Part shown: positions 33,711 to 43,369 of the stretch, in pieces
How the letters are laid out: every line of letters begins with the position of its first letter
Numbering within the stretch: the first letter of the stretch is position 1
NCBI GenBank assembly: GCA_965229525.1
Contig: OZ245886.1
Coordinates: 1,364,001-1,428,000 of the forward strand
Direction: 5' to 3'
From: HXMU1420-13 sp965229525
GTDB lineage: Bacteria > Bacteroidota > Rhodothermia > Balneolales > Balneolaceae
DNA length: 64,000 nucleotides
Notes under the pieces: generated by a model
Told to the model about the DNA's origin: nothing
Databases searched by the model: none
Seen by the model: the letters and a program-made list of their open reading frames with translations, nothing else
Translations under genes and position numbers: made by a program

Positions 33711-36338
33711 ATGAACCTTCATCGTCCACCAAAGTTTGCTGAGAAAATATTGGAGCGATTGCTTTATGATGACGTCTGGAAAACGATGCTTGGCGATCTG
33801 CAGGAATTCTATCACGTTTTATATGAAGAAGAGGGAAAAACAAAAGCTGACCAGTGGTACTGGAGGCAGATCATTAAATACGCACCGTCAAAAATTGTAC
33901 ACAAATTCATTTGGAGTATTGAAATGTTTCTCAATTACCTGAAAATCTCCTTCCGGAATCTCAAAAAACACAAGAGCTATTCTTTCATAAATATATTTGG
34001 TCTTGCAGCCGGACTCATAAGTTTTATCCTCATTGCTATCTATATCTTCTACGAGACTAGCTATGATAACTTTCATTTTGATGGCGATCGCACCTACATG
34101 ATCACCTACAATTTTCCGGAGAACGAGTATATGGGAACCACTTGGTTTGCCCTCACTCCGACCGGAATGGCATCAGCCTTAAAAGAAGATTATCCCGAAG
34201 TAGAGAAATCAACACATTTCTCCAATATTTCATCAACGCTCACATCTGAAATACTTACTTCTAGTGAACCGGGCATTAGTGTTGATTATGATTTTTTAGA
34301 CGTGTTCAACTTTGGTTGGCAACAGGGCATCAAATCTACCGCTCTAATTGAACCAAACTCAATCATTCTAACCCATGCCCTTGCAGTCTCGTACTTTGGA
34401 AATGAAAATCCTATCGGGAAAGCTATTTCTTTGAAATATCTAAATGGAAGAGAACAAGAGAAGATTGTTACCGGAGTTATTGATGACTTGCCGGGAAATA
34501 CGATGTTCAATTTTAAGTTCATCATCAATCACCCAACCACCCCTTATTATGAATACAATCTAGGCACATGGTCTAATAACAACGAGTATACATTTGTTAC
34601 ACTATCGGAAGCTTCAAGTCCTGAGAGTTTTGAGGAAAACCTGATTAATCTGAGAAATAAGTATCTCATCAACGATGCGTATTACAAAGAAGATCTTTCC
34701 AGATTACCCAGCATTCACACGCTTCCTCTAAGAGACATTCATCTTAATTCGGGTCATATCAACTTTATGATGGGTACACCCGGTAACATTCGATATCTCT
34801 ATCTGTTCTCAATTGTTGGAGTTCTCATTTTATTGATTGCATCCCTTAACTATATGAATCTCGCAACTGCGCGATCATTAACTCGTGCGAAAGAAATTGC
34901 AGTTAGAAAAGCGAGTGGAGCTTTTAAATCCAATCTAGTGATACAATTCACCTCTGAGGCAGTAGTGATTTCACTTATCAGTCTGGCATTGTCAGTTGTT
35001 GGCGTCTATTTCCTGATACCAGCTTTCACAAATCTCACAGATATTACTATATCCAATAATTTTTTAAGTAGTTTTTGGTTCTGGACATTTATCGCCTTCC
35101 TAACTTTAGGTATTGGTCTTATTTCAGGAAGTTATCCATCGTTTTACTTGAGCAGACTTAAACCTAATCTGATCCTCAAGAATGAATCTACAGGTGGAAA
35201 AGGAAATAAAACTATGAGAGACCTTCTTGTGGTGATTCAATTCTCGGTCACCATGATTTTAATCATAGGGTTTCTAGTGGTTTATAGCCAGTTGGATTAC
35301 ATCCAAACTATGAATACGGGATTAGATAGAGATCAGGTTATTAGAATTCCTGTTCAAGATGCTGAACTTCAAGAACGATTTGATGTTTTAAAAGACGAAT
35401 TAACCTCCAATCCCAATATTCTGGGAGTTACAACTTCTCAATTCAATCCTGTTCAAATGAGCAGTAGAACCTCTAATTTCGAGTGGGAAGGGAAATTAGA
35501 AAATGACCAAATGGGTGTTTATGTATCTCCTGTTGGGTTTGACTTTATAGAAATATTCGACCTAAATCTTATTGAGGGGCGTTCATTCTCACGTGAATTT
35601 TATCGCGCTGATTTTAAAGATTACATTCTCAATGAATCTGCACTTCATGATTTGGGGTGGTCAACGGAAGAGGCTTTAGGTAAGCGTTTAAGTATATGGG
35701 GAAATGACGGTGAAGTAGTAGGTGTGGTAAAAGACTTCAATTTTCTTTCCCTTTTTCTTGATATCGAACCACTGGCATTTATGCTTAATCCGGAGGTAAG
35801 ACAAAGCAATCATCTTATCAAGATTAACCCGGTAAATATCCAGGAGTCTATTAGTTTTATTGAACAAACTTATGCGGAGTTTTCCCCGGAAATACCCTTT
35901 TCATATACATTTCTGGACGATTCTTTTGTAAACCAATACCGTTCTGAGATTAAAATGGGAACTGTATTCGCCTATTTCACGGTGGTGGCTTTAATCATTG
36001 CTTGTTTAGGTTTATTTGGACTTACCACTTTTATTAGTGAGCAACGCACTAAAGAAATTGGTATTCGTAAAATTATGGGTGCGAATATGTTCCAATTAGT
36101 TGCATTACTCAATCAAGATTTAATCAAACTAATTACAATTAGTTTCATACTCTCAATACCGGTTGGTTGGTATGCAGCAAATTGGTGGCTTTCGGATTTT
36201 GCTTATCGCTTTGATCTGGGCATAGGAATATTCTTTTTCACTGCAATTATTGCTTATGGTATAGCTATTCTTACAGTTTCCATAAAGTCATTGCAGACTG
36301 CAGGCGCCAATCCTGTAGACAGTTTGCGTAGCGAGTAA
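33711..36338 (+). CDS. FtsX/MacB-type ABC permease with prefix domain (second module)
   Basis: An 875-residue membrane protein with the same architecture as that at 29456: a prefix domain (PPKFAEKILERLLYDDVWKTMLGDLQEFY), a first FtsX unit with NYLKISFRNLKKHKSYSFINIFGLAAG, a periplasmic core, three helices (about 370-480), a second periplasmic core and a final helix set ending AGANPVDSLRSE. The ATPase partner is not in the window. It probably exports a lipid or peptide or transmits a mechanical signal; the substrate is unknown. Confidence 0.92.
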   Translation: MNLHRPPKFAEKILERLLYDDVWKTMLGDLQEFYHVLYEEEGKTKADQWYWRQIIKYAPSKIVHKFIWSIEMFLNYLKISFRNLKKHKSYSFINIFGLAAGLISFILIAIYIFYETSYDNFHFDGDRTYMITYNFPENEYMGTTWFALTPTGMASALKEDYPEVEKSTHFSNISSTLTSEILTSSEPGISVDYDFLDVFNFGWQQGIKSTALIEPNSIILTHALAVSYFGNENPIGKAISLKYLNGREQEKIVTGVIDDLPGNTMFNFKFIINHPTTPYYEYNLGTWSNNNEYTFVTLSEASSPESFEENLINLRNKYLINDAYYKEDLSRLPSIHTLPLRDIHLNSGHINFMMGTPGNIRYLYLFSIVGVLILLIASLNYMNLATARSLTRAKEIAVRKASGAFKSNLVIQFTSEAVVISLISLALSVVGVYFLIPAFTNLTDITISNNFLSSFWFWTFIAFLTLGIGLISGSYPSFYLSRLKPNLILKNESTGGKGNKTMRDLLVVIQFSVTMILIIGFLVVYSQLDYIQTMNTGLDRDQVIRIPVQDAELQERFDVLKDELTSNPNILGVTTSQFNPVQMSSRTSNFEWEGKLENDQMGVYVSPVGFDFIEIFDLNLIEGRSFSREFYRADFKDYILNESALHDLGWSTEEALGKRLSIWGNDGEVVGVVKDFNFLSLFLDIEPLAFMLNPEVRQSNHLIKINPVNIQESISFIEQTYAEFSPEIPFSYTFLDDSFVNQYRSEIKMGTVFAYFTVVALIIACLGLFGLTTFISEQRTKEIGIRKIMGANMFQLVALLNQDLIKLITISFILSIPVGWYAANWWLSDFAYRFDLGIGIFFFTAIIAYGIAILTVSIKSLQTAGANPVDSLRSE

Positions 36339-36344
36339 TGTAAA

Positions 36345-36360
36345 ATGTAAGCACTTACAT
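36345..36360 (+). promoter_or_regulatory. palindromic operator candidate of the GH13 gene
   Basis: ATGTAAGCACTTACAT has 7-bp arms (ATGTAAG/CTTACAT) around two central bases, 62 bases before the ATG of the glycoside hydrolase gene. This resembles LacI/GntR-type operators used for sugar genes, but no such regulator is in the window. Confidence 0.4.
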
Positions 36361-36422
36361 AAGATTCTGTTTCGCTGGTTAGTTATTATCAAAGGTCGAA
36401 ATTAACGCCTAATCATTAAGTC

Positions 36423-38276
36423 ATGAAGAACATTTTTCTGGCAGCATTTGCTGCTCTTTTATTCGTAAATACTACTACGGCACAAGTAGAGAGAATGGAA
36501 CCGCCTTTCTGGTGGACGAATATGCCGGTGCAGGAATTGCAGATTAAACTCTATGGAGAGAATCTGGGTGAATACCGGGCCAGCCTCGATTACACTGGCG
36601 TTGAAATAACCCAACAAATAGCAGTAGACTCGAAAAACTATTTATTTCTTTATCTGAATGTTACCGAAGATGCACAGCCGGGCACCATCGAAATCGAGCT
36701 TCAGAAAGGGAGAAGAGACCGTGTGAATGTTAACTTCGAGTTAATGCCGCGCGCATCCACCGATGGAAAGCATCTGGGATTTGATGCCTCAGACTTGATT
36801 TACCTGATGATGCCAGATCGATTCGCAAATGGAAATCCCGATAATGATTCGATTGAAGGAATGCTTGAAACCGCCGATGTTTCTGATCCAGAACGCCGAC
36901 AAGGGGGTGACTTGCAAGGTGTGATGGATAATCTGGATTACATCAAAGAACAAGGCATGACGGCAATTTGGTTAATGCCGATTTTTGAAAATGATATGAC
37001 ACCTGAATATGGTGGTTATCACGGATATGCTGCAACAGATATGTATCGTGTTGATCGTCGCTTTGGAACCAATGACGAGTACAAAGCTTTGGTTGATGCT
37101 TCACATGCAAAGGGCATGAAAGTAATCATGGATATGATCCATAATCACATAGGCGACCAGCATTGGTGGATGAAAGATCTTCCAACCGCTGATTGGGTGC
37201 ATAGTTGGGAAGAATATGGTCAAACAAGTTATAGAGGCCCAGTTGCTTCGGATCCTTATGCTTCTGAATTCGACAGCAATCAGTTAGAAAAAGGGTGGTT
37301 CGTCAAAGAAATGCCCGATTTAAATCAAAATAATCCACTTCTCGCGGATTATTTGATCCAAAACACCATCTGGTGGATTGAGTTTTCCGGTATCGATGGT
37401 ATCAGAATGGATACCTACGTTTTCCCGGATCAGGCGTATATGGCTCGTTGGGCTGATGAAGTTTTAACCGCTTATCCAAACTTTAATATTGTTGGAGAAG
37501 CATGGCTTAATTTCCCTGGCCCGGAATCATATTGGCAATACGATTTGGGTAACAAAGAAGACGGATATCAATCTAATCTTCCAAGTGTAACCGATTTCCC
37601 ACTAGCGCAAACAATCGATAGGGCACTAAATGAAAATTTTGGGTGGGATAACGGTTTGGCAGCAATCTGGAATCTATTGGGTAACGATTTTATGTATGAT
37701 GACCCTATGCTGAATGTAATCTTTTTGGATAATCATGATATGGATCGAATCTTCGAGCGGCTCGGAAAAGACGAAGCTAAATTCAAAATGGCGTACAGTT
37801 TCTTATTAACAACGCGTGGAATCCCTCAGGTGTACTACGGTAATGAGTTGATGATGGGGCACGAGTATCGTGGTGGTGATGATGAACATCGCAGACCAAA
37901 TATGCCCGGTGGTTGGCCCGGTGATGAACGATCTGTATTTACAGAAGAAGGTAGAACTGATAAAGAAAATGAAATATTTGAGTTCACAAAAACCTTGAAT
38001 CACTGGAGAATGAATTCGCCGGCAATCCATGAAGGTGAGTTGGTTCACTTCGTACCTAGAAATGGCATCTATGCTTACTTCCGACTACATGACGAGCAAA
38101 ATGTGATGGTTATCATGAATCAGAATCAGGAAGACGTAACTATTCCTCGGCATGTGTTGTCAGAAATTCTTGACCATTTCACAACTGGTACAAGTGTTCA
38201 TGATGGCTCAACCATTGATGTGACTGCAGATTTTGTAGCTCCGGCAATGACTACCTCGATTTGGGATCTAGATTAA
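36423..38276 (+). CDS. GH13 cyclomaltodextrinase-like enzyme, exported
   Basis: A 617-residue alpha-amylase-family hydrolase. A signal peptide ends near TTTAQ (residue 21). An N-terminal beta-sandwich of the Cyc-maltodext_N type (about 22-110) precedes the (beta/alpha)8 barrel. GH13 motifs are DMIHNH (237-242), GIRMD with nucleophile Asp330, GEA with acid/base Glu359 and NHD (437-439). A C-terminal beta domain ends the protein. It resembles periplasmic neopullulanase/SusA-like enzymes cutting alpha-1,4-glucans or cyclodextrins. No SusCD genes are adjacent. Confidence 0.93.
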   Translation: MKNIFLAAFAALLFVNTTTAQVERMEPPFWWTNMPVQELQIKLYGENLGEYRASLDYTGVEITQQIAVDSKNYLFLYLNVTEDAQPGTIEIELQKGRRDRVNVNFELMPRASTDGKHLGFDASDLIYLMMPDRFANGNPDNDSIEGMLETADVSDPERRQGGDLQGVMDNLDYIKEQGMTAIWLMPIFENDMTPEYGGYHGYAATDMYRVDRRFGTNDEYKALVDASHAKGMKVIMDMIHNHIGDQHWWMKDLPTADWVHSWEEYGQTSYRGPVASDPYASEFDSNQLEKGWFVKEMPDLNQNNPLLADYLIQNTIWWIEFSGIDGIRMDTYVFPDQAYMARWADEVLTAYPNFNIVGEAWLNFPGPESYWQYDLGNKEDGYQSNLPSVTDFPLAQTIDRALNENFGWDNGLAAIWNLLGNDFMYDDPMLNVIFLDNHDMDRIFERLGKDEAKFKMAYSFLLTTRGIPQVYYGNELMMGHEYRGGDDEHRRPNMPGGWPGDERSVFTEEGRTDKENEIFEFTKTLNHWRMNSPAIHEGELVHFVPRNGIYAYFRLHDEQNVMVIMNQNQEDVTIPRHVLSEILDHFTTGTSVHDGSTIDVTADFVAPAMTTSIWDLD

Positions 38277-38292
38277 TCCATTTTGATTAGAG

Positions 38293-38370
38293 AGTCATTC
38301 TGAGGCTACTGCCAAAGAATCTGCAGTTTCATATTTCTGCTGATCCTTCACTTGTAAGCTCAGGATGACT
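38293..38370. repeat. dispersed repeat overlapping the MFS stop codon
   Basis: AGTCATTCTGAG (38293-38304) pairs with CTCAGGATGACT (38359-38370) with one G-T pair, and the middle has AGAATCTGCAG and TGATCCTTCAC. These are the features of a repeat common in Bacteroidota. The right arm supplies the last two Ser codons and the stop of the MFS gene on the minus strand. Confidence 0.65.
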
Positions 38371-39523
38371 TTTCTTCTTTCAACAACTTAGCTGTCCAGC
38401 TAAGCGCCCCCATTGCCACAACTACAATGGCGATGAATATGAAGCCCCCATCCAAGTTAAATCGATTAACAACCTGCCCCATTGCTGGTTGAGATAGCAT
38501 CTCGCCAAAGGCGCCAAATATCATTACGGTTGCCAGAGCATGCGCGCTATTTTTTGCGGCTACACTAAAAACAAATGGGAAAACGGTTGCTATTCCTCCG
38601 CCTAGAAGGAAAAAACCTATACTTGAAATCCAAACATTAGGCACTAAAACGGATAACAAAATTCCAGATGCAGAAACTACGCATCCGGTTGCAATAACCT
38701 TTCCTGCTCCAAAACGATTACGCAATCGATCACCAAAGAAACGCATAATAAGTAGGGCAGCTGCATAAACCAGGTAACCAATAGCTCCAATACTTTCAGC
38801 TGTATTCAAAAAATCAGTATAGAACAAAGCAATCCAATTCATGGTAGAAGCTTCTATAGTTGCAGCAAAAAAGAGGATCAATCCCAACCAAATGACGGCA
38901 AATTCTGGGATATAGAACCCTTTTTTCTTGGATTCTTTAGTTGCTCTTTCGTCGGGAATATCTCGAAAAATCACAATCAGAGTAATCCCCATTGCAGCTC
39001 CAAATAACATAAAATGGGTTAGTGCAGATATTGATTGAGCGGAAAAAATGGCCCCAAGACCGGCACCCGTTAAATTACCAACTCCAAACCAGGAATGAAT
39101 CATCGACATCTTTGAGGTGCCCATTCTAGTTTCCAAATTTGAAGCCAAAGCATTAATTGAAAGATTGAATACAGCAAAAGCAGCACCTGCAATTGCCATA
39201 ACGATACTTAAAACAATCCAATTTGGTGAAAGTGCAACAGGTATTAAAGACAAAGCAACCACCCATCCTGAAATCTGTGCCATTTTACGTGCGCCCAATT
39301 TCTGGACTAATACTGCCGATATTGGAAGCATAAAAACAGAACCTAATCCTCGTGCCAACAGAACGTACCCTAGAGTTACGGGTACAAGAAGGGCGATATC
39401 TCTTACAGCAGGAATTCGTGATGCCCAGGTCGCAAAACAAGCTCCTATCAAAAAGAAAGTTGCACTAACTGCGATCGTTTCATTTTTAAATGAAGATGGA
39501 GTACCTAAGCTTTCCGTTTTCAA
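38360..39523 (-). CDS. MFS transporter, YbjJ-like
   Basis: A 387-residue secondary transporter with 12 predicted membrane helices. The segment CFATWASRIPAVRD in the first loop and GARKMAQISG in the conserved loop 2-3 fit the YbjJ/fucose-permease-like branch; GFFLLGGGIATVFPFVFS lies in the second half. The substrate is unknown. Its promoter is shared, in opposite direction, with the gene at 39599. The last codons and stop lie in a repeat arm, so the natural C-terminus may have been replaced. Confidence 0.87.
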   Translation of the reverse strand: MKTESLGTPSSFKNETIAVSATFFLIGACFATWASRIPAVRDIALLVPVTLGYVLLARGLGSVFMLPISAVLVQKLGARKMAQISGWVVALSLIPVALSPNWIVLSIVMAIAGAAFAVFNLSINALASNLETRMGTSKMSMIHSWFGVGNLTGAGLGAIFSAQSISALTHFMLFGAAMGITLIVIFRDIPDERATKESKKKGFYIPEFAVIWLGLILFFAATIEASTMNWIALFYTDFLNTAESIGAIGYLVYAAALLIMRFFGDRLRNRFGAGKVIATGCVVSASGILLSVLVPNVWISSIGFFLLGGGIATVFPFVFSVAAKNSAHALATVMIFGAFGEMLSQPAMGQVVNRFNLDGGFIFIAIVVVAMGALSWTAKLLKEEKSS

Positions 39524-39556
39524 AATCAGATTCTACCTATTCCCGTTTTTAGGTGC

Positions 39557-39586
39557 GCAAAAATACGGCTATTTTCCGCCAACCAA
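39557..39586 (-). promoter_or_regulatory. promoter of the MFS gene
   Basis: On the minus strand TTTG (39583-39586), 18 bases, then TATTTTTG (39557-39564) fits the Bacteroidota form, 33 bases from the ATG. Confidence 0.6.
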
Positions 39587-39598
39587 ATTCATTTTTTT

Positions 39599-40039
39599 AT
39601 GGAATTTCAAATCCTAGTTTTACTACATGTTATCCTTGCCATTTTTTTAATTGGACCGGCCTGGATTGGCTCAACAGTAATTATAAAATGGGCTGCTCAA
39701 ACTGGTCGTACACATGTTATTTCTAGTTATTATCGTCGATTCTATAAAACTTCCCACATTTTAATGGCTATTCAGTTCTTGATTGGCTTTCGATTAGGCA
39801 TGATCTACTTACCGATAGGCGAATGGTTTTCTTTTTCTAGTTCAATCTCTCTTTCTGTTGTACTTAAACTTGCACTTTGGCTTGTATATTTTGGTTGGAT
39901 AATTGCAGGAAAACGAAAAGGATTAACCGACCCTGAAAAAGTTACTGTTCCCGCTGCCCAACAGTTTTTCGTAATCCTTAGCATTCTAGGCCTGGCTTTG
40001 GTTGTAACCGGGTTAAATTTCAGACTTGGTTTATTCTAA
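39599..40039 (+). CDS. small integral membrane protein, DUF2269/CopD-like
   Basis: A 146-residue protein with four predicted membrane helices (about 4-24, 51-70, 79-100 and 120-142). HVILAIFLIGPAWIG in helix 1 with a conserved His and the order of loops resemble the DUF2269/CopD-like membrane family, members of which may bind heme or copper through helix His residues. The role is unknown. It ends 3 bases before a HAD gene and is probably co-transcribed with it. Confidence 0.7.
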   Translation: MEFQILVLLHVILAIFLIGPAWIGSTVIIKWAAQTGRTHVISSYYRRFYKTSHILMAIQFLIGFRLGMIYLPIGEWFSFSSSISLSVVLKLALWLVYFGWIIAGKRKGLTDPEKVTVPAAQQFFVILSILGLALVVTGLNFRLGLF

Positions 40040-40042
40040 AGA

Positions 40043-40693
40043 ATGATCAAGCTTATAATTTTTGATCTTGATGGAGTACTGCTTGATTCAGAATCACTTT
40101 ATAAAAGAATAAACTTTCAGTTTTTCACCGATTTAGGCGTTGAGATCACCGATGCAGAGTACAATTCCTTCATTGGTATTTCCGGAGAGAAAATGTGGCG
40201 ATACATCAAGGAAAAAGGTAATCTCTCACAGTCTGTTGAAATACTTCGATCTGAAGAGAGAGAGCGAAAATATTTTGGCCTTGCAAATTCTAACTTAACT
40301 CCGAACCCAGGACTTACAAAACTTCTAAATCACATCGATACATCTGGGAAGCCAATGGCAATCGCCTCTTCAGGATTAATGAAGAATATAGATCTCATTA
40401 TCGAAAAACTGAACGTCACCAACTATTTCGAATACATCGTTAGTGGTGAAATGCCTAAGAATGGTAAACCCGCTCCGGATATATTTTTACTTGCGGCCAG
40501 ATATTTTAACATACCTCCTGATAATTGTTTGGTAATAGAGGATTCAAGAAATGGAGTTCTTGCTGCAAAATCAGCCGGCATGACTTGCTTTGGGTATATC
40601 AATAAAGGGTCAGGTAATCAGGATTTATCAAAAGCTGATCAAATAATTGATGAACTTAATGACCCCAAGCTAATGGCAATAATTGCCGATTAA
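40043..40693 (+). CDS. HAD-superfamily phosphatase, beta-phosphoglucomutase-like
   Basis: A 216-residue cytosolic HAD hydrolase. Motif I is FDLDGVLLDSE (8-18, nucleophile Asp9 and acid/base Asp11), motif II is IASSG near 112, the motif III Lys is in KNGKPAPDIF, and motif IV is VIEDSRNGVLAA. A helical cap sits between motifs I and II, as in beta-phosphoglucomutase and 2-deoxyglucose-6-phosphatase. The substrate is probably a sugar phosphate. Its stop overlaps the stop of the convergent GIY-YIG gene by 4 bases. Confidence 0.88.
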   Translation: MIKLIIFDLDGVLLDSESLYKRINFQFFTDLGVEITDAEYNSFIGISGEKMWRYIKEKGNLSQSVEILRSEERERKYFGLANSNLTPNPGLTKLLNHIDTSGKPMAIASSGLMKNIDLIIEKLNVTNYFEYIVSGEMPKNGKPAPDIFLLAARYFNIPPDNCLVIEDSRNGVLAAKSAGMTCFGYINKGSGNQDLSKADQIIDELNDPKLMAIIAD

Positions 40694-41529
40694 TTTAGTC
40701 GCTCAGAAAGCAACACCTGCAAGTCATCTAACTGTTCCTGAGGTATAAGTTCCGACTCAAGATTTAATTCCTTTTTTATGAGTTGATTTCTTGCAGGACC
40801 AAGTTCAAAAAATAGACGAAGATGTTCCACCTCACTTGCGAAATACTTATTTGTGAACCGATCTTTAAATGGGTTTTCGTCTACAAGTTGTTCAAACTCT
40901 TCTAGCAATGAACTACTTGTTCCCTTTAACAATTGATGAACCTGAACCCCTCTTTGATCATCCAATCGAATGGCATAACGCATTGGTGTAATTCGTTTTA
41001 AAAGCTGAGTTGGAAGAAAATATGCACTTTCGATTTCTTCGTTGACCACAAACAAAAGCTTTAATAATGCTCCAAGTCCCTTTCGAACTCTTAGATGACC
41101 TTTAAAGCACCCATAAGATTTTGGATATTCGTTTAATTTACTCATCGAGAGTCGAAATTCTCTCTTATTTCCCTGTCTGGTTGTTGAAATATAATAGTAG
41201 GTTTCAGGCTTTTTATTGGCCTCATTAAATGGTGGACGAAGCGAACGGATTAATAAATTCTCTAGAAGGATGGCATCCGTTTCACTTTTACATATCTCAA
41301 TGCCAATCCGGTGAAGATGAGCAATAAGTCGCTGTGTTTTTCTCGATTTTGAATAACGATATGATGTAAGTCTTTTATTGAGATCTTTTGCCTTGCCAAC
41401 ATATAGCACTTCGTCGTTTTTGTCATACATTGTATATACGCCCGGCTGATGCGGAGGAGCTTCTACAAGTGCGGAATTAACCCGTTCCTTTTGCGTAAGT
41501 GTAATCGGTTCAAATAGATCTAAATTCAT
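40690..41529 (-). CDS. GIY-YIG nuclease-domain protein, UvrC-N-like
   Basis: A 279-residue protein. Residues 22-105 hold the GIY-YIG domain of the UvrC/Cho kind: PHQPGVYTMYD (GVY at 30-32), VLYVGKAKDLNKRL (YVG at 43-45, Arg53) and ILLENLLIRSLRPPFNEANK with the metal-binding Glu near 86. The rest is not like UvrC: it lacks UVR and RNase H domains. It could be a Cho-like repair nuclease or the nuclease subunit of a DNA polymerase III epsilon-type protein that has lost its partner. A small GGCTAT/ATAGCC hairpin (41544-41560) lies in its leader. Confidence 0.85.
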   Translation of the reverse strand: MNLDLFEPITLTQKERVNSALVEAPPHQPGVYTMYDKNDEVLYVGKAKDLNKRLTSYRYSKSRKTQRLIAHLHRIGIEICKSETDAILLENLLIRSLRPPFNEANKKPETYYYISTTRQGNKREFRLSMSKLNEYPKSYGCFKGHLRVRKGLGALLKLLFVVNEEIESAYFLPTQLLKRITPMRYAIRLDDQRGVQVHQLLKGTSSSLLEEFEQLVDENPFKDRFTNKYFASEVEHLRLFFELGPARNQLIKKELNLESELIPQEQLDDLQVLLSERLN

Positions 41530-41679
41530 AAATTATCGAATCAGGCTATGATTTATAGCCATTAATACCTTGTTAAGAGTATAATTCGGATTTGATTATA
41601 CATTCAACAAAATCGGTGCTATATTTTCTGCGGGAGTGACGATAAACATACGAAGTAATGTTGTTGTAAAAGGTGGGTG

Positions 41680-43359
41680 ATGCCAACTTCATATCTGTTC
41701 CAGCTTAATTTAGACTTATCCGATAGAAAAACGGAACCTCATTTTGATGCGGATTTTCCTTCGTATTCCTGGGCAAAAACTGATTCTACTTTTATTGAAA
41801 ACTGTATCCCCACAGGTTTTTTTAAACTAGAAGACTGTTTCAATAATCTTCTATCTGGTAAATCCGATGTGCTTGATGAAGACTGTAGAATAAGAAACCA
41901 ACTTGACCATCAGCAATTTATTCCTGTTCAACTTATCGCAACATTACAAAGGAATGAAACTGGCGAGGCATTATATTTTCAGTGTGGAATTACTGTTTTA
42001 GAAAAACCCAATGAAGAAATTGAATCAGAAACCATTAATTCTCTATTCAAGTACAACCCACAATCTTTTTGTTATCTGGGCTTAAATGGGGAAGTAATTC
42101 GGGTGAATAAACGCCTTTGCGAATTTGTGAACATTCCTGAATCAGCTCTTCTTCAGCGTAGTTTCAGTGATTTTCTGCAACCCAAAGATCTAGCCGATGC
42201 TGAGCAAATTTTTAAGAAAGCTAAAGAAGGGCGTGCAAATCAATACGAATTTACCATTTATCTACATAATGACATCGAAAAAAGGGTGCGAATAAATATA
42301 TTCCCTCGTTTTAAGAATGGGAAGGTTATAGGGGTTTATGGCATCTTTGAAGATATCACCGAAACGGTGGAAACATTGCATCGATGGAAAGAATTAGTAG
42401 AGCAAAATCCACTCCCGGTTTTGATTTTTATTGATAGAAAATTTGTTTTCACAAATTCTGCTGCCGCTGGCTTTTATGATGTGGCTGATGTTCGTGAACT
42501 AATCGGGATGAGTGTGATGGATTTTTGTCCTCCTGAGGAACAAGAACGATTGAAACAACGAGAGAAAAGAATATTAGCAAATGGTAAAATTGAGCCGGCA
42601 GAAAGTTTAATTCAAACAAAAACTGGGATTACCCGGTATATAATTGCTAATGCGTGCCGGGTTACTTATAACGGTAGAGAAGCAATCCAATCGGTTATTT
42701 ATGATATCACAGAGATAAAAAAGCAGAAAGAGATCATCGAAAAATCACTTCGTGAAAAAGAAACGTTGCTAACAGAAATCCATCACCGAGTTAAAAATAA
42801 CCTGGCCATTATATCCGGTTTGTTAGAATTGCAGATTCAAACCATTAAGGATGAAGGGACCATTGAAGTTTTAAGAGATTCTCAAAACCGGATTCATTCA
42901 ATTGCATTGGTTCATCAGCAGTTGTATCAATTCGAGTCGTTCGATGAAATCAATCTTGATGTGTATTTGAGTGATTTATTTGAAGGATTAAGAAATACGC
43001 TTGATAGCTTAAAACCTGTTCGTTTTAACATCGACTCAGATCAAATCAAAATCAGCATCGAACATGCTATCCCCTGTTCGCTTATTTTAAACGAAGTTGT
43101 AATTAATGCTTTTAAACATGCTTTTGATGGTATTTCAGACCCAGAACTTGAAATCAGGGTAAAACAAAAAAACAATACTATAGAATTAATGGTTTGTGAT
43201 AATGGTGTTGGAATTGAAAAAAAGGGAACCGATTTAACCAAACCATCACTTGGTTCAACACTCATAAATATTTTAACTGAACAATTGGAAGGCACCTCCG
43301 GCTATGAACAAGGCGAAACTAAAGGCACCTGTTTTAAACTAACTTTCCCGATCACTTGA
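41680..43359 (+). CDS. soluble PAS-PAS sensor kinase of the HisKA_2 type
   Basis: A 559-residue cytosolic kinase. After an N-terminal region of unknown fold (1-115) come two PAS domains (about 120-230 and 235-347) and a HisKA_2 domain with EIHHRVKNNLAIISGLLELQ (phospho-His368/369), then HATPase_c with LNEVVINAFKHAF and NGVGIEKK. There is no membrane helix. ATG 41680 was chosen since AAAGGTGG (41669-41676) precedes it; a GTG overlaps that site. No regulator is adjacent; the orphan receiver at 49436 is one candidate partner. Confidence 0.9.
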   Translation: MPTSYLFQLNLDLSDRKTEPHFDADFPSYSWAKTDSTFIENCIPTGFFKLEDCFNNLLSGKSDVLDEDCRIRNQLDHQQFIPVQLIATLQRNETGEALYFQCGITVLEKPNEEIESETINSLFKYNPQSFCYLGLNGEVIRVNKRLCEFVNIPESALLQRSFSDFLQPKDLADAEQIFKKAKEGRANQYEFTIYLHNDIEKRVRINIFPRFKNGKVIGVYGIFEDITETVETLHRWKELVEQNPLPVLIFIDRKFVFTNSAAAGFYDVADVRELIGMSVMDFCPPEEQERLKQREKRILANGKIEPAESLIQTKTGITRYIIANACRVTYNGREAIQSVIYDITEIKKQKEIIEKSLREKETLLTEIHHRVKNNLAIISGLLELQIQTIKDEGTIEVLRDSQNRIHSIALVHQQLYQFESFDEINLDVYLSDLFEGLRNTLDSLKPVRFNIDSDQIKISIEHAIPCSLILNEVVINAFKHAFDGISDPELEIRVKQKNNTIELMVCDNGVGIEKKGTDLTKPSLGSTLINILTEQLEGTSGYEQGETKGTCFKLTFPIT

Positions 43360-43369
43360 GATTAGGAAC

